A stretch of 30,259 nt of DNA from CAYSRJ01 sp964525675. GTDB lineage: Bacteria > Spirochaetota > B62-G9 > DRHN01. The DNA lies in the NCBI GenBank assembly GCA_964525675.1, contig CAZGJW010000022.1:1-30259 (forward strand). The letters run 5' to 3'. Each line of letters begins with the position of its first letter. Position 1 is the stretch's first letter. Positions 14,309 to 22,330 of this stretch are shown in pieces. A program made the translations under genes and the position numbers. The notes beneath the pieces are model-generated. The model was given only the letters and a program-made list of their open reading frames with translations, had not been told where the DNA came from and did not search any database.

Positions 14309-14935
14309 ATGGGGAGATATATAGGGCCTTCCTGCAGGCAGTGCAGGAGAGAAGGAATAAAGCTCATGCTGAAGGGTGATAGATGCCTTTCAAGCAAGTG
14401 TGCTGTTATCAAAAAGAAGTTTCCGCCTGGGCAGATACCAAGACGGCGTGCTAAAATATCGGAATACGGAATACAGCTGAGGGAAAAACAGAAGGTAAGG
14501 CGGTATTACGGTCTTCTCGAGAAGCAGTTCAGAAGGTATTTTGAAATTGCTTCGAGAAAAAAAGGTATTACCGGGGAAATCTTACTGTCCTTGCTCGAAC
14601 AGAGACTGGATAATGTCATATTCCGCATGCATTTTGCATCTTCAAGAAAGATGGCTCGGCAGCTGGTCAGGCATGGACATATACAGGTTAATGGTAAAAA
14701 GGTGGATATTCCTTCCTTCCTTCTGAAGGAGGGTGATGAGGTGGAGGTCAGGGAAAAAAGCAAGAAGATGATTTCCGTACTGGAAAGCATGAAAAGTGAA
14801 TCGAGAGTCGGTACGGTATCGTGGATTGAGCTTGACCCCGATTCTTTGAAAGGGAAGTTCCTTTACCTGCCGAAGCGGGAAGAAATTGATCTGCCTGTTA
14901 ACGAACAGCTCATAGTCGAGTTGTATTCCAAATAA
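14309..14935 (+). CDS. rpsD: 30S ribosomal protein S4, zinc-binding form
   Basis: The 208-residue product starts MGRYIGPSCRQCRREG. Cys9, Cys12, Cys26 and Cys31 form the zinc finger of the C+ S4 type. The S4 RNA-binding domain follows: LLSLLEQRLDNVIFRMHFASSRKMARQLV-HGHI-VNGKKVDIPS in parts. S4 nucleates 30S assembly. A TTG frame from 14294 would add five residues; ATG 14309 has TGGAGG just upstream and gives the family start. rpoA begins 18 bases after the stop. Confidence 0.98.
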   Translation: MGRYIGPSCRQCRREGIKLMLKGDRCLSSKCAVIKKKFPPGQIPRRRAKISEYGIQLREKQKVRRYYGLLEKQFRRYFEIASRKKGITGEILLSLLEQRLDNVIFRMHFASSRKMARQLVRHGHIQVNGKKVDIPSFLLKEGDEVEVREKSKKMISVLESMKSESRVGTVSWIELDPDSLKGKFLYLPKREEIDLPVNEQLIVELYSK

Positions 14936-14953
14936 ATCGGGAGTTGTATATAA

Positions 14954-15991
14954 ATGGCTCATAAAAATCTCTTAAAAGGGATGAAAAGGCCGAAAGCGAT
15001 CGTTATCGAACATGAGAAGAGTAGCAAAAATTTCGGACGTATCATTGCTTCTCCTCTGGAAAGAGGGTACGGCGCAACACTGGGAAACTCTCTTCGGAGA
15101 GTTCTGCTTTCGGCTCTACAGGGATACGCAATCGTTGCTGTGTACATCGAAGCATTTGATCCAAAAAAGAACGTGATGAAACGCGTAACAAGCGAGTTCG
15201 ATACGATCCCCGGCATGGCCGAAGATACTATTGATTTCTTGCTCAATATAAAGAATGTCCGCCTTCGGTTGAATGATGAGGCCGAAACGAGGACCATATC
15301 CATCACTAAAGAGGGAGAGGGTGATTTTACTGCCGGAGAACTTGCGGTTGATGACAATATTACCGTTTTGAATCCTGATCTTCATCTTGCAACCCTTGCC
15401 GATGGAAGCAAGCTAAACGTTGATATTCAGATTAATCTCGGTCGAGGGTATGTACCATCCGAGGCGAATGTGGATAATATCGAGACGATTGGAACTATTC
15501 CGGTCGATGCCCTTTTTTCTCCTATAATAAAATCCAGTTTCAGTGTTGAGAATGCAAGGGTTGGACAGAGGGGTGACTACGACAAACTGATTCTTGAAGT
15601 CTGGACTGATGGAAGTATAAATCCGGAGGATGCGGTTGCGGATGCGGCGAAGATATTGAAAGATTATCTTGTGCACTTTATAAACTTCAATGAAGAATTC
15701 GAGTATGAAGAAGACGAGTATGATGAGGAATTCGAGAAGCTGAAACAGGTTCTTGATACGCCTGTTGAGGAACTCGAGCTGTCGGTTCGCTCATCAAATT
15801 GTTTGCGAAATATTGATATTAAGACGATAGGCGATCTCGCCCAGAGATCGGAGGAAGAGATTTCGAAAACGAAAAACTTCGGTAAAAAATCTCTCCAGGA
15901 AATCAAAGATAAGCTGGCCGAATACGGGCTTGCACTCGGGATAAGGGACGTCCTGGAACAGAAACTGGCAAAGCACGAAGTGGAGAAGTAG
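14954..15991 (+). CDS. rpoA: RNA polymerase subunit alpha
   Basis: The 345-residue product has the N-terminal dimerisation domain with SPLERGYGATLGNSLRRVLLSALQGYAI (near residues 32-59) and DTIPGMAEDTIDFLLNIK, then an acidic linker (EEFEYEEDEYDEEFE region, about residues 245-260), then the C-terminal domain with ELSVRSSNCLRNIDIKTIGDL and FGKKSLQEIKDKLAEYGL. The last domain binds UP elements and activators. The strongly acidic linker is longer than in E. coli. The start ATG is weakly preceded by GGGAGTTG. rplQ follows after 1 base. Confidence 0.99.
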   Translation: MAHKNLLKGMKRPKAIVIEHEKSSKNFGRIIASPLERGYGATLGNSLRRVLLSALQGYAIVAVYIEAFDPKKNVMKRVTSEFDTIPGMAEDTIDFLLNIKNVRLRLNDEAETRTISITKEGEGDFTAGELAVDDNITVLNPDLHLATLADGSKLNVDIQINLGRGYVPSEANVDNIETIGTIPVDALFSPIIKSSFSVENARVGQRGDYDKLILEVWTDGSINPEDAVADAAKILKDYLVHFINFNEEFEYEEDEYDEEFEKLKQVLDTPVEELELSVRSSNCLRNIDIKTIGDLAQRSEEEISKTKNFGKKSLQEIKDKLAEYGLALGIRDVLEQKLAKHEVEK

Positions 15992-15992
15992 C

Positions 15993-16367
15993 ATGAGACA
16001 TCGCATGAAAGGTGTAAAACTTAACAGAGACAAAGAACATAGAAACGCCATGTTCTCAAATATGATGGAATCTTTTTTTGAGTTTGAGAGGATCCGTACA
16101 ACCGCAGCCAAGGCCAGAGAGCTCAGGCGGCTCAGTGAAAAAATGATTACAAGGGCGAAGGAAAACACCCTGCACAACAAGAGGATTGTCTTGAAGAGGT
16201 TGAAAAACAGAGATGTTGTTGCAAAACTGTTTGATGATATCGCTCCGCGGTATAAGAATGTTCACGGGGGCTACACCCGGGCGATTAAAGTCGGTCAAAG
16301 GGCGGGTGATGGCGCGGAAATGTCGATCCTTGAACTTGTTGAGGTTCAGGATAAACCCACAATATAG
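15993..16367 (+). CDS. rplQ: 50S ribosomal protein L17
   Basis: The 124-residue product starts MRHRMKGVKLNRDKEHRNAMFSNM, the L17 hallmark, with ITTAAKARELRRLSEKMITRAK-like sequence (here IRTTAAKARELRRLSEK) and the C-terminal YKNVHGGYTRAIKVGQRAGDGAEMSILELV. L17 lies near the tunnel exit. It closes the alpha cluster as usual. The start overlaps the vicinity of the rpoA stop (1-base gap) with GTGGAGAAG as ribosome site. No strong terminator follows; instead an inverted-repeat element begins at its stop codon. Confidence 0.99.
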   Translation: MRHRMKGVKLNRDKEHRNAMFSNMMESFFEFERIRTTAAKARELRRLSEKMITRAKENTLHNKRIVLKRLKNRDVVAKLFDDIAPRYKNVHGGYTRAIKVGQRAGDGAEMSILELVEVQDKPTI

Positions 16368-16500
16368 CACTACAGCGATACCTCTAATTCCAGGGGTGCT
16401 TGAGTCGCGTTAAACAATGTTTAAAAGTAGTATACAGTAAATGGTTTTTGTCTCATAGCTGGTCTTCTAACAACTAAACAGTAAAGTGTCGCTGTAGCAC
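16365..16500. repeat. Inverted-repeat-bounded spacer element after rplQ
   Basis: CTACAGCGA (16370-16378) and TCGCTGTAG (16489-16497) are perfect 9-bp inverted repeats; the hexamer TAGCAC occurs at both outer edges (16365-16370 and 16495-16500). Inside are TTAAACAATGTTTAA (16410-16424), a short palindrome, and ATGGTTTTT, which also appears in the elements at 3053 and 19706. The left edge is the rplQ stop codon. It could be a small non-autonomous element or a structured 3' region; no coding frame fits. Confidence 0.45.
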
Positions 16501-16503
16501 GAG

Positions 16504-17211
16504 ATGGTTCGAATTTCTCCCCATGCCCAGATTGTCAATACACTCATTTTTGCCGCTTCGGCACTCATCGTAAAAAACCTGTTCGTTCCCGGTATCCAGT
16601 GTATACTCATCATACTTTCAATAATTCTGTTCGACATCCGATACAAGGGCCGTATTTTTACATTTCTAGTCCCCCTGATACCAATCATACTTTTTATCCT
16701 GATTCTCAACTCCTTCAGAGGAGGCGGAGAAATACTCCTTCGTGCGGGCCCTTTTCTGCTGATGAAGCAGGGGATTATACGTGGAGCCTATTATTCTGTT
16801 TTTATTGTAGAGCTCTTTTTTATGAGCAGGGCGCTCACCGACAGTTTTTCCAGTAATGAATTCATTTCAACTCTCTATACTATTGATACAGTCGTTTTCC
16901 GCCTATTTCGGAAAAAGCAGGATGATGACAGGAATTATGAAAACAGAATTATCACGGTGCTTTTCTATATCATGAGGATATTCTACAACAGCTACTCGCA
17001 GATTGCAATATTTTTCAAAAAAGGAGCCTCCCTGAAGGATAAAACAGTTTTATTCTTCAAGGAGGCATTTTTCAGGTCTCTCTATGAATTTGAGAGTAAA
17101 CCCGAAAATAACCTTCATGTAGTAGCCATGATGCCGGGTGATATATTGTATATTATTCTGCAGGTTTTCTGTATGGCACCAGCTTTCTTTTTGCCTGTGC
17201 TTCATATATAA
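16504..17211 (+). CDS. EcfT/CbiQ-like membrane protein (ECF transporter T component)
   Basis: The 235-residue protein has hydrophobic segments near 12-30, 32-46, 50-70, 95-112 and 212-232. The pattern GGGEILLRAGPFLLMKQGIIRGAYYS, followed by LFFMSRALTDSFSSNEFISTLY, matches the middle of EcfT/CbiQ proteins, and the later IAIFFKKGASLKD occupies the place of a coupling helix with an altered Ala-Arg-Gly motif. EcfT joins a vitamin- or metal-binding S component to two ATPases. No ATPase or S-component gene is adjacent, so the substrate cannot be told. The start ATG has only GCACGAG before it. Divergent family members with other roles are possible. Confidence 0.6.
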   Translation: MVRISPHAQIVNTLIFAASALIVKNLFVPGIQCILIILSIILFDIRYKGRIFTFLVPLIPIILFILILNSFRGGGEILLRAGPFLLMKQGIIRGAYYSVFIVELFFMSRALTDSFSSNEFISTLYTIDTVVFRLFRKKQDDDRNYENRIITVLFYIMRIFYNSYSQIAIFFKKGASLKDKTVLFFKEAFFRSLYEFESKPENNLHVVAMMPGDILYIILQVFCMAPAFFLPVLHI

Positions 17212-17261
17212 TAGCCGGTTGCCCATATTTTTTCAGTCAGGTATGCCCGTATATTGTACTT

Positions 17262-19667
17262 CTACGTAACGATGGGAAGTAACTCGAGTGTCTGAGCACA
17301 GCCGTTCTTTACGTCTTCCTCACTGTAGAAAAGGGTATGGTATTCACTGCTGAACCACCCGTCAATCTGGTCATCGTAATGGGGGCTTGCAGGATTGCCT
17401 GACTGCCCCGGGACGAGAATGCTCGATGCCTCTCCAAGATTTGAAAGATCCGCAATAAATCGATACGGGGGACCGATTACGGTATCGCTGCGGAGGTTGT
17501 GCATATTGGAGTAACTCGCCCACACCGTTGTTCCGTCTCCGCCGATGGGAAATGGACCGCGATTGAAAAACCCCGCCAGAGCCTTAACATTTCCTAATGG
17601 ATGGCCAAAGGTAAGACTATGGAGCATGCCCCACTTCCAGTTTTCCATGTATTTTCCCAGCTTCTTTTTTAAAACGTGAATAGCCTCTGTAAGCGATTTG
17701 AGAATAATCTGTTTTCTGTCATCGCCTTTTGCTGAACCAAACCAGAGGGATTCACGGCTATCGAGTTCCTTTCTGAGCCACTCAAGAGAGTGCCAGCAGA
17801 ATATGCTGTATTCTCCGAGGACAGGTGTTGGCCCCTTTCCCATGTAGCGCTCTGTCAGGTTTCCCAGTTCTTTCGACAAAACGGAGGAGATGAGCGTGCG
17901 AATGAGAGTTTCGTACAGCGCGGCTGCCGGGCTCGTGCTTTCAAGAACACCGTCCCAGTTCCTGAGCAGGTTGAGAGCCTTTCCCGGCTCTCCATGAGTA
18001 TCTTTTTCCGAGTCCTGGTTGAAAGGCGCGGTTATCAATTTCGTAATCGTCAATGCCGTATGTGATTGGAGGTCGTGATGAAGCTTCATCATATCGGTAA
18101 CGCTGAAGGACTTTTTTTCTTTCAGGTATTCTTCGATACGCGCTGCTCTGTCACCGGCACAGTACTCATAGCCCGGTGTGAAAGGGTAGTCTTTTCCCGC
18201 TACCCGGTTGTTGGCTGACACGATATACCCGCATTTCGGGTTGAACGAATGCGGTAGCTCATTGAAAGGAATATACCCCTCCCATTCATAGTCATCGACC
18301 CAGCCGGGAACGGGCAGGTTGCCATTTCCCTTTCTGCGTGTCGGGACCTTTCCCGCGAGGGTGTAGGCGATGTTGCCCTCTGTATCCGCATAGTGGATAT
18401 TCAGGTTGGGCATGACCCAGTGCGCAAGAGCCTCCCGGAATTCATTGCAGTTGCCCGCACGCAGCATGTTATGCATCGCGCGGGAGGTTGTATCCTCCTC
18501 TGCGCCGACCCATCGCAGAGACAGGTATTCATTATCGGGGATTTCTGCTGTGAGCGCGTTGATAACAGGACCGTGTGTGGTAACAAGCACCTCTTCAACA
18601 ACCGGGTGGCACTTTTTTACGGAAATTTTTTCATCGATGACAACGGCATCGTGCCATTTTCCCATGTACTCGTACTGAACGGTACTATCATCAGTCTTTC
18701 TGATCCGCTCGACGTACAGGTCCTGCACATCCGACATTCCGGCTGTAAACCCCCATGCAACACGGCCGTTATGCCCGGAAACGATAAAGGGGATACCGGG
18801 TGAGGTGATCCCGGCGATCTGTAGCTCATTGCAGACAAGATGGTTTTCATACCAGATTGCCGGTGCGCTCAAAACGAGGTGCATATCATTGCACAGCATC
18901 GGAGCGCCCGACTCGGTTCGTTTTCCCGATAGTGTCCAACAGTTGCTTCCCGTTCCTTCAAAAGGAGAATGGCCGGTGTAAAAACGGGCGTCGGAAAATC
19001 TCTGCAACGGAATGTTCTTCTGATTGGCGTCGGCGTTCTTTTCTGCTATCACGGTCGGCCAGAAGTCGAAATAACCGGGCTCCAGTGCAGCCTCACGCTC
19101 AGGGCCGAGCCGCCTGATAAGCAGGGATCGAAGAAGCTCGCTCTCCCAGTTTACGGAGAGGTTCCATGACATCAATTTATTCCAGACCATAGTATCGAAA
19201 GGTTGCCAGGGGTCGGGTTCGTAACGCAGGAGAGTGAATTCCACCGGAAGTCTTCCGGCTTTTATGAATGTGTTGATCCCTTCGCAGTACGCGCGCTGTT
19301 CGAGCAGCACTTCAGAATCCAGCTGTGAGGTCTCGAGCCGGGCGGCCCTGTTCAAACCAAGTATTCGTGTCCAGCGATCGATATCGAGGGTTATACGGCC
19401 GAAAATTTCTGAAAGCCGGCCGGAGGCTGCTCGGCGTTCGAAGTCCATCTGCCAGAGCCTGTCCTGCGCATGAACGTATCCCTGCGCAAAAAGAAGATCG
19501 TGTACGTTTTTCGCGTATATGTGCGGTATTCCCCAACTGTCTCTCAATATTTTAACGTCTGCATTGAGCCCATTCAGCTGTAGGATGCCTTCCATTTCCG
19601 GTGTTTTTCTGCTCAGAAATGTGAGCCAGAGGCGCAGAAAAGGAGCAATAATAGTAAGGAGCGGCAA
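17262..19667 (-). CDS. Penicillin acylase family N-terminal-nucleophile hydrolase
   Basis: The 801-residue product begins with a hydrophobic stretch (residues 2-18), probably a membrane anchor, then PEMEGILQLNGL, LRDSWGIPHIYAKN and FAQGYVHAQDRLWQMDFERR, the standard beginning of this family. Gly240-Ser241 in GTGSNCW is the autoproteolytic site, Ser241 becoming the nucleophile of the beta chain; NDMHL, GRVAWGFTAGMSDVQDLYVE and the later VSANNR also match. Members cleave amides such as penicillins, acyl-homoserine lactones or peptides; the substrate here is unknown. The start is TTG with AGGAAAAAG 3 bases ahead, since it includes the family's anchor. It faces the EcfT-like gene convergently. 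Confidence 0.9.
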   Translation of the reverse strand: MPLLTIIAPFLRLWLTFLSRKTPEMEGILQLNGLNADVKILRDSWGIPHIYAKNVHDLLFAQGYVHAQDRLWQMDFERRAASGRLSEIFGRITLDIDRWTRILGLNRAARLETSQLDSEVLLEQRAYCEGINTFIKAGRLPVEFTLLRYEPDPWQPFDTMVWNKLMSWNLSVNWESELLRSLLIRRLGPEREAALEPGYFDFWPTVIAEKNADANQKNIPLQRFSDARFYTGHSPFEGTGSNCWTLSGKRTESGAPMLCNDMHLVLSAPAIWYENHLVCNELQIAGITSPGIPFIVSGHNGRVAWGFTAGMSDVQDLYVERIRKTDDSTVQYEYMGKWHDAVVIDEKISVKKCHPVVEEVLVTTHGPVINALTAEIPDNEYLSLRWVGAEEDTTSRAMHNMLRAGNCNEFREALAHWVMPNLNIHYADTEGNIAYTLAGKVPTRRKGNGNLPVPGWVDDYEWEGYIPFNELPHSFNPKCGYIVSANNRVAGKDYPFTPGYEYCAGDRAARIEEYLKEKKSFSVTDMMKLHHDLQSHTALTITKLITAPFNQDSEKDTHGEPGKALNLLRNWDGVLESTSPAAALYETLIRTLISSVLSKELGNLTERYMGKGPTPVLGEYSIFCWHSLEWLRKELDSRESLWFGSAKGDDRKQIILKSLTEAIHVLKKKLGKYMENWKWGMLHSLTFGHPLGNVKALAGFFNRGPFPIGGDGTTVWASYSNMHNLRSDTVIGPPYRFIADLSNLGEASSILVPGQSGNPASPHYDDQIDGWFSSEYHTLFYSEEDVKNGCAQTLELLPIVT

Positions 19668-19705
19668 CTTCTTTTTCCTGTGCAGGCGATTTTCTACACT
19701 GCTCT

Positions 19706-19790
19706 ATGGTTTTATTCATTAAAATAAGGTAAAAACCATTAGGCAAGTGATAAATTGGATTTTTACGATTGATAAGAACACTTGCCCATT
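19706..19790 (+). repeat. Dispersed hairpin element, copy A (matches 3003-3066 inverted)
   Basis: GGCAAGTG (19742-19749) pairs with CACTTGCC (19779-19786). Before it, ATGGTTTT (19706-19713) can pair with AAAACCAT (19732-19739). The part 19728-19753 matches the reverse complement of the rplD-rplW spacer with one difference in about 28 bases, and the far arm carries the compensating change. It lies in the 169-base gap between the acylase and apbE, upstream of the acylase gene. Confidence 0.75.
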
Positions 19791-19836
19791 AATACGGCAG
19801 TATCTGGATGTATTACTGAACAAAAAAATGCCGACA

Positions 19837-20904
19837 TTATTTCCAGAATGCTTCGGTAAAAATTGATTTCAGCTTTTTATCATCCATATACATAATAAGC
19901 CCTTCTATTCCCATGCGTTCAAGAAATGCGTATCCTCTCTCGCTTCCCATGACAAATACCGCAGTTGCGATTGCGTCACCGAACGCGGTTTCATCGGCAA
20001 GCACGGTAACACTTCTGCAGTCGCTGAAGGGGTACCCGGTTTTCGGGTTGAATAGATGGCTGTAGCGCCTGTTGTTTTCAATGAAAAACCGTTCATAATC
20101 ACCGGATGTTACGATAGCCATATCAGTTTTTTCAAGAATCCCACTGAACCTGTTGCTGTTTAGCGGGTCTTGAATAGCAATGCGCCACTTTCTGTTTTGA
20201 TCGGTAAAACCACGTACATAGATATCGCCGCCTGCATCAATTAGAAAATCGTTGTATCCATTTTTGATGAGAAAAAGCCGAACCAGGTCCACGATTTTTC
20301 CTTTTGCAACTCCGCTCAAATCCAATTGGACATTTTGCGGTTTTTCAATTCTTCCATCGTCGACCGTCACCTTTGTATATCCTACTCTTTTAAGAGCAGA
20401 TTTTACCTCCTCTTCTGTCGGGAGGTGTGGTGATTCAGTATCGAATCCCCACACCCGAACGATCGGCAGGACAGTCGGATCAAAGTAACCGTCGGTTAAC
20501 TCAGCGTACTGTAATGCATCACGCAGGAGCTCGAACAGTATTTCATTATCCTGCCGTTTCAGCAATACTGATTTATTGAAGGCCTCCAGAGCCCCGCGCC
20601 TGCTTCTGTAATCGAAGTTTTTTTCATACTCGGCAATAGTATTATACGCTTGTTCAAGTATTTTCAAAACCCTGGTATTTTCTTTTTTATTCGTAACGAT
20701 CGATATTTTTACATAGGTTCCGAGAGCAATTCGCGTGTCTGATATTGTGACCTTTTTGCCCGAACATGAGACCACCAGCGGTAGTGCAATTATGGCAGGC
20801 AGTATCGACGTGATTAGTTTTTTATAGAATAAAACCGGTATCGGTTTGCCCTTGTTGCGACCGCGCCGATGTTTTTGGAGTAGTGGGCGTGATAGATCTT
20901 TCAT
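19837..20904 (-). CDS. apbE: FAD:protein FMN transferase, lipoprotein
   Basis: The 355-residue product has a signal region ending in VVSC (lipobox Cys47) after a basic N-terminus, so it is likely lipidated and faces the periplasm. ApbE motifs include DTRIALGTYVKI, TDGYFDPTV, QLDLSGVAKGKIVDLV, FLIDAGGDIYVRG, TSGDYERFF, SHLFNPKTGYP, and FGDAIATAVFVMG, whose Asp binds the catalytic magnesium. It attaches FMN to threonine or serine in target flavoproteins such as the Na-translocating NADH dehydrogenase or Rnf. The start ATG lies 1 base after the stop of the GerMN gene, so translation is coupled. No target protein is in view. Confidence 0.93.
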   Translation of the reverse strand: MKDLSRPLLQKHRRGRNKGKPIPVLFYKKLITSILPAIIALPLVVSCSGKKVTISDTRIALGTYVKISIVTNKKENTRVLKILEQAYNTIAEYEKNFDYRSRRGALEAFNKSVLLKRQDNEILFELLRDALQYAELTDGYFDPTVLPIVRVWGFDTESPHLPTEEEVKSALKRVGYTKVTVDDGRIEKPQNVQLDLSGVAKGKIVDLVRLFLIKNGYNDFLIDAGGDIYVRGFTDQNRKWRIAIQDPLNSNRFSGILEKTDMAIVTSGDYERFFIENNRRYSHLFNPKTGYPFSDCRSVTVLADETAFGDAIATAVFVMGSERGYAFLERMGIEGLIMYMDDKKLKSIFTEAFWK

Positions 20905-20905
20905 T

Positions 20906-21733
20906 TCACATTTTGAGCTGAGCCAGGTCCTGTTTAGTGTACATCTCTTTGAGCGGGATTCCTTCCCCCGTAATATACTGCTTCTTTTTTCCTTCTATAA
21001 GAATACTTACCCCAGAAACCTGAGAAAAACCGAATGATGTGAACAGAACCTGCGAAAGCTGCAACAGTATTGCTTCCCTGCCGCTGTAGTTTGCCTCGAA
21101 TTGGCTGCTGAAATTAAGCGTGAGCAGGCTGTTTTCGATACGAGCGGAGATAAGAGATGTTCCTTCGGGGATAAGGCTTATAATGCCGTTTTTCTGTTCT
21201 GATTGGGTCGGTCCGTTGAGAAGGGCGTTAATCGTCTTCGTGATTGGAGAATCTTTATACTCCAACTTTCTTGCAACAGGCACGAGCCGGATGGAACCGT
21301 CGTTCTGGTTGAACCTGACAAAGAAAAGATCAGCTGCAAGAGTTTTTTCCGTAACGGCTTTGTTTCCAACTTTTTTCTGCTTTTCCTTTGTCAGGGTGGG
21401 CTCTTCTTTTATTTTTACCGCAGGTTTTTTTTCTTTCTCTGATGCAGGAGAAGAAGGTTCGGCTTCTTCAGTTGCCACCTGTGTGCCTTCACCGGTTTCA
21501 GAAGCTTTCTGATTTTCGGCATTTCCAGCGGTCTCTTCAGGCGCTTCAGTTTTTTCCTTCTTTACTTCTTCTGTTACTTCTTTGCCGGAAATACTATTTT
21601 TTAATGTAGAAAATGTTTGTCGTAACGAGCCTTTTCCACGATAAACAATAATAACTATGATAACCAGAAGAATGACAATCCAGAACAGGCACCCTGTCTT
21701 TCCGATTCTCGGCCTTGTTTTTCTTCTCGGCAT
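20906..21733 (-). CDS. GerMN-domain membrane protein
   Basis: The 275-residue product starts with basic residues and a single membrane helix (GCLFWIVILLVIIVIIVY, about 14-31), then a long Glu/Lys/Thr-rich low-complexity linker (about 50-135), then a C-terminal domain with SPITKTINALLNGPTQSE, GIISLIPEGTSLISARIENSLLTLNFS and QLSQVLFTSFGFSQVSGVSILIEG, the GerMN pattern (known from spore germination protein GerM and from many non-sporulating envelope proteins). Its exact function is unknown. I chose ATG 21733 (AGGAAAAA 8 bases upstream) over TTG 21754, which lacks a site. It forms a two-gene operon with apbE. Confidence 0.8.
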   Translation of the reverse strand: MPRRKTRPRIGKTGCLFWIVILLVIIVIIVYRGKGSLRQTFSTLKNSISGKEVTEEVKKEKTEAPEETAGNAENQKASETGEGTQVATEEAEPSSPASEKEKKPAVKIKEEPTLTKEKQKKVGNKAVTEKTLAADLFFVRFNQNDGSIRLVPVARKLEYKDSPITKTINALLNGPTQSEQKNGIISLIPEGTSLISARIENSLLTLNFSSQFEANYSGREAILLQLSQVLFTSFGFSQVSGVSILIEGKKKQYITGEGIPLKEMYTKQDLAQLKM

Positions 21734-21896
21734 ACGGAATTTTTCCTGTTGCAATTTTGCGCAGGATGTTTGAAACTTTACACTGTAGGCAGCCTGCGTA
21801 CGTCGGGTTTAGGAGATTTAGAAAATACCTGCGCTGTGCAGTATAGATTTTATATCGGTATTTGTCAAGAAAACAAAAGTGCGGGAGAACCTGCTG

Positions 21897-22325
21897 ATGA
21901 AAAAAACAGCTCTTTTATGCATACTCTGTTTATTTCTCTTTGCGTCCTGCAGTGTGTTCAAATCTAAAACCTTTACACTCAGCATCAACGGGCGGCCGCT
22001 CTCAGTTGAACTAGCGCGCACTAAGGCTCAACGAAAGAAGGGTCTTATGCACAGGGAAGAGCTCGGCCGGCATGAGGGTATGCTTTTTATATTCAAGGAG
22101 GATCAGTACCTGGCATTCTGGATGAAAAATACAAAGATTCCGCTTTCCATCGCTTTTTTGGATGAAAATGGGAAAGTGACCGATATATATGATATGGAAC
22201 CCTATTCACTTTTACCCGTGCGTTCCAGGAATAAGTGCAGGTATGCACTGGAGGTGAATCGGGGTTTTTTTACTGAATGCAAGCTTTCGGCCGGTGATAC
22301 GATCGATCTAAGCGTAGTGAGATAA
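21897..22325 (+). CDS. DUF192 family lipoprotein
   Basis: The 142-residue product has a lipoprotein signal (MKKTALLCILCLFLFASC, Cys18). The mature part matches DUF192: VELARTKAQRKKGLMHREEL, GMLFIFKEDQYLAFWMKNTKIPLSIAFLDENGKV, then the C-terminal AGDTIDL. The family is widespread, small and of unknown function. A GTG at 21879 is in frame but ATG 21897 has GGGAGAA about 7 bases upstream and a clean signal peptide. It is divergent from the GerMN/apbE pair and 5 bases ahead of the next gene. Confidence 0.88.
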   Translation: MKKTALLCILCLFLFASCSVFKSKTFTLSINGRPLSVELARTKAQRKKGLMHREELGRHEGMLFIFKEDQYLAFWMKNTKIPLSIAFLDENGKVTDIYDMEPYSLLPVRSRNKCRYALEVNRGFFTECKLSAGDTIDLSVVR

Positions 22326-22330
22326 AAACA

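Noticed and set aside
17212..17261. Bidirectional terminator between the EcfT-like gene and the acylase gene
   Set aside because: The gap has a T-run but I could not find a stem next to it.
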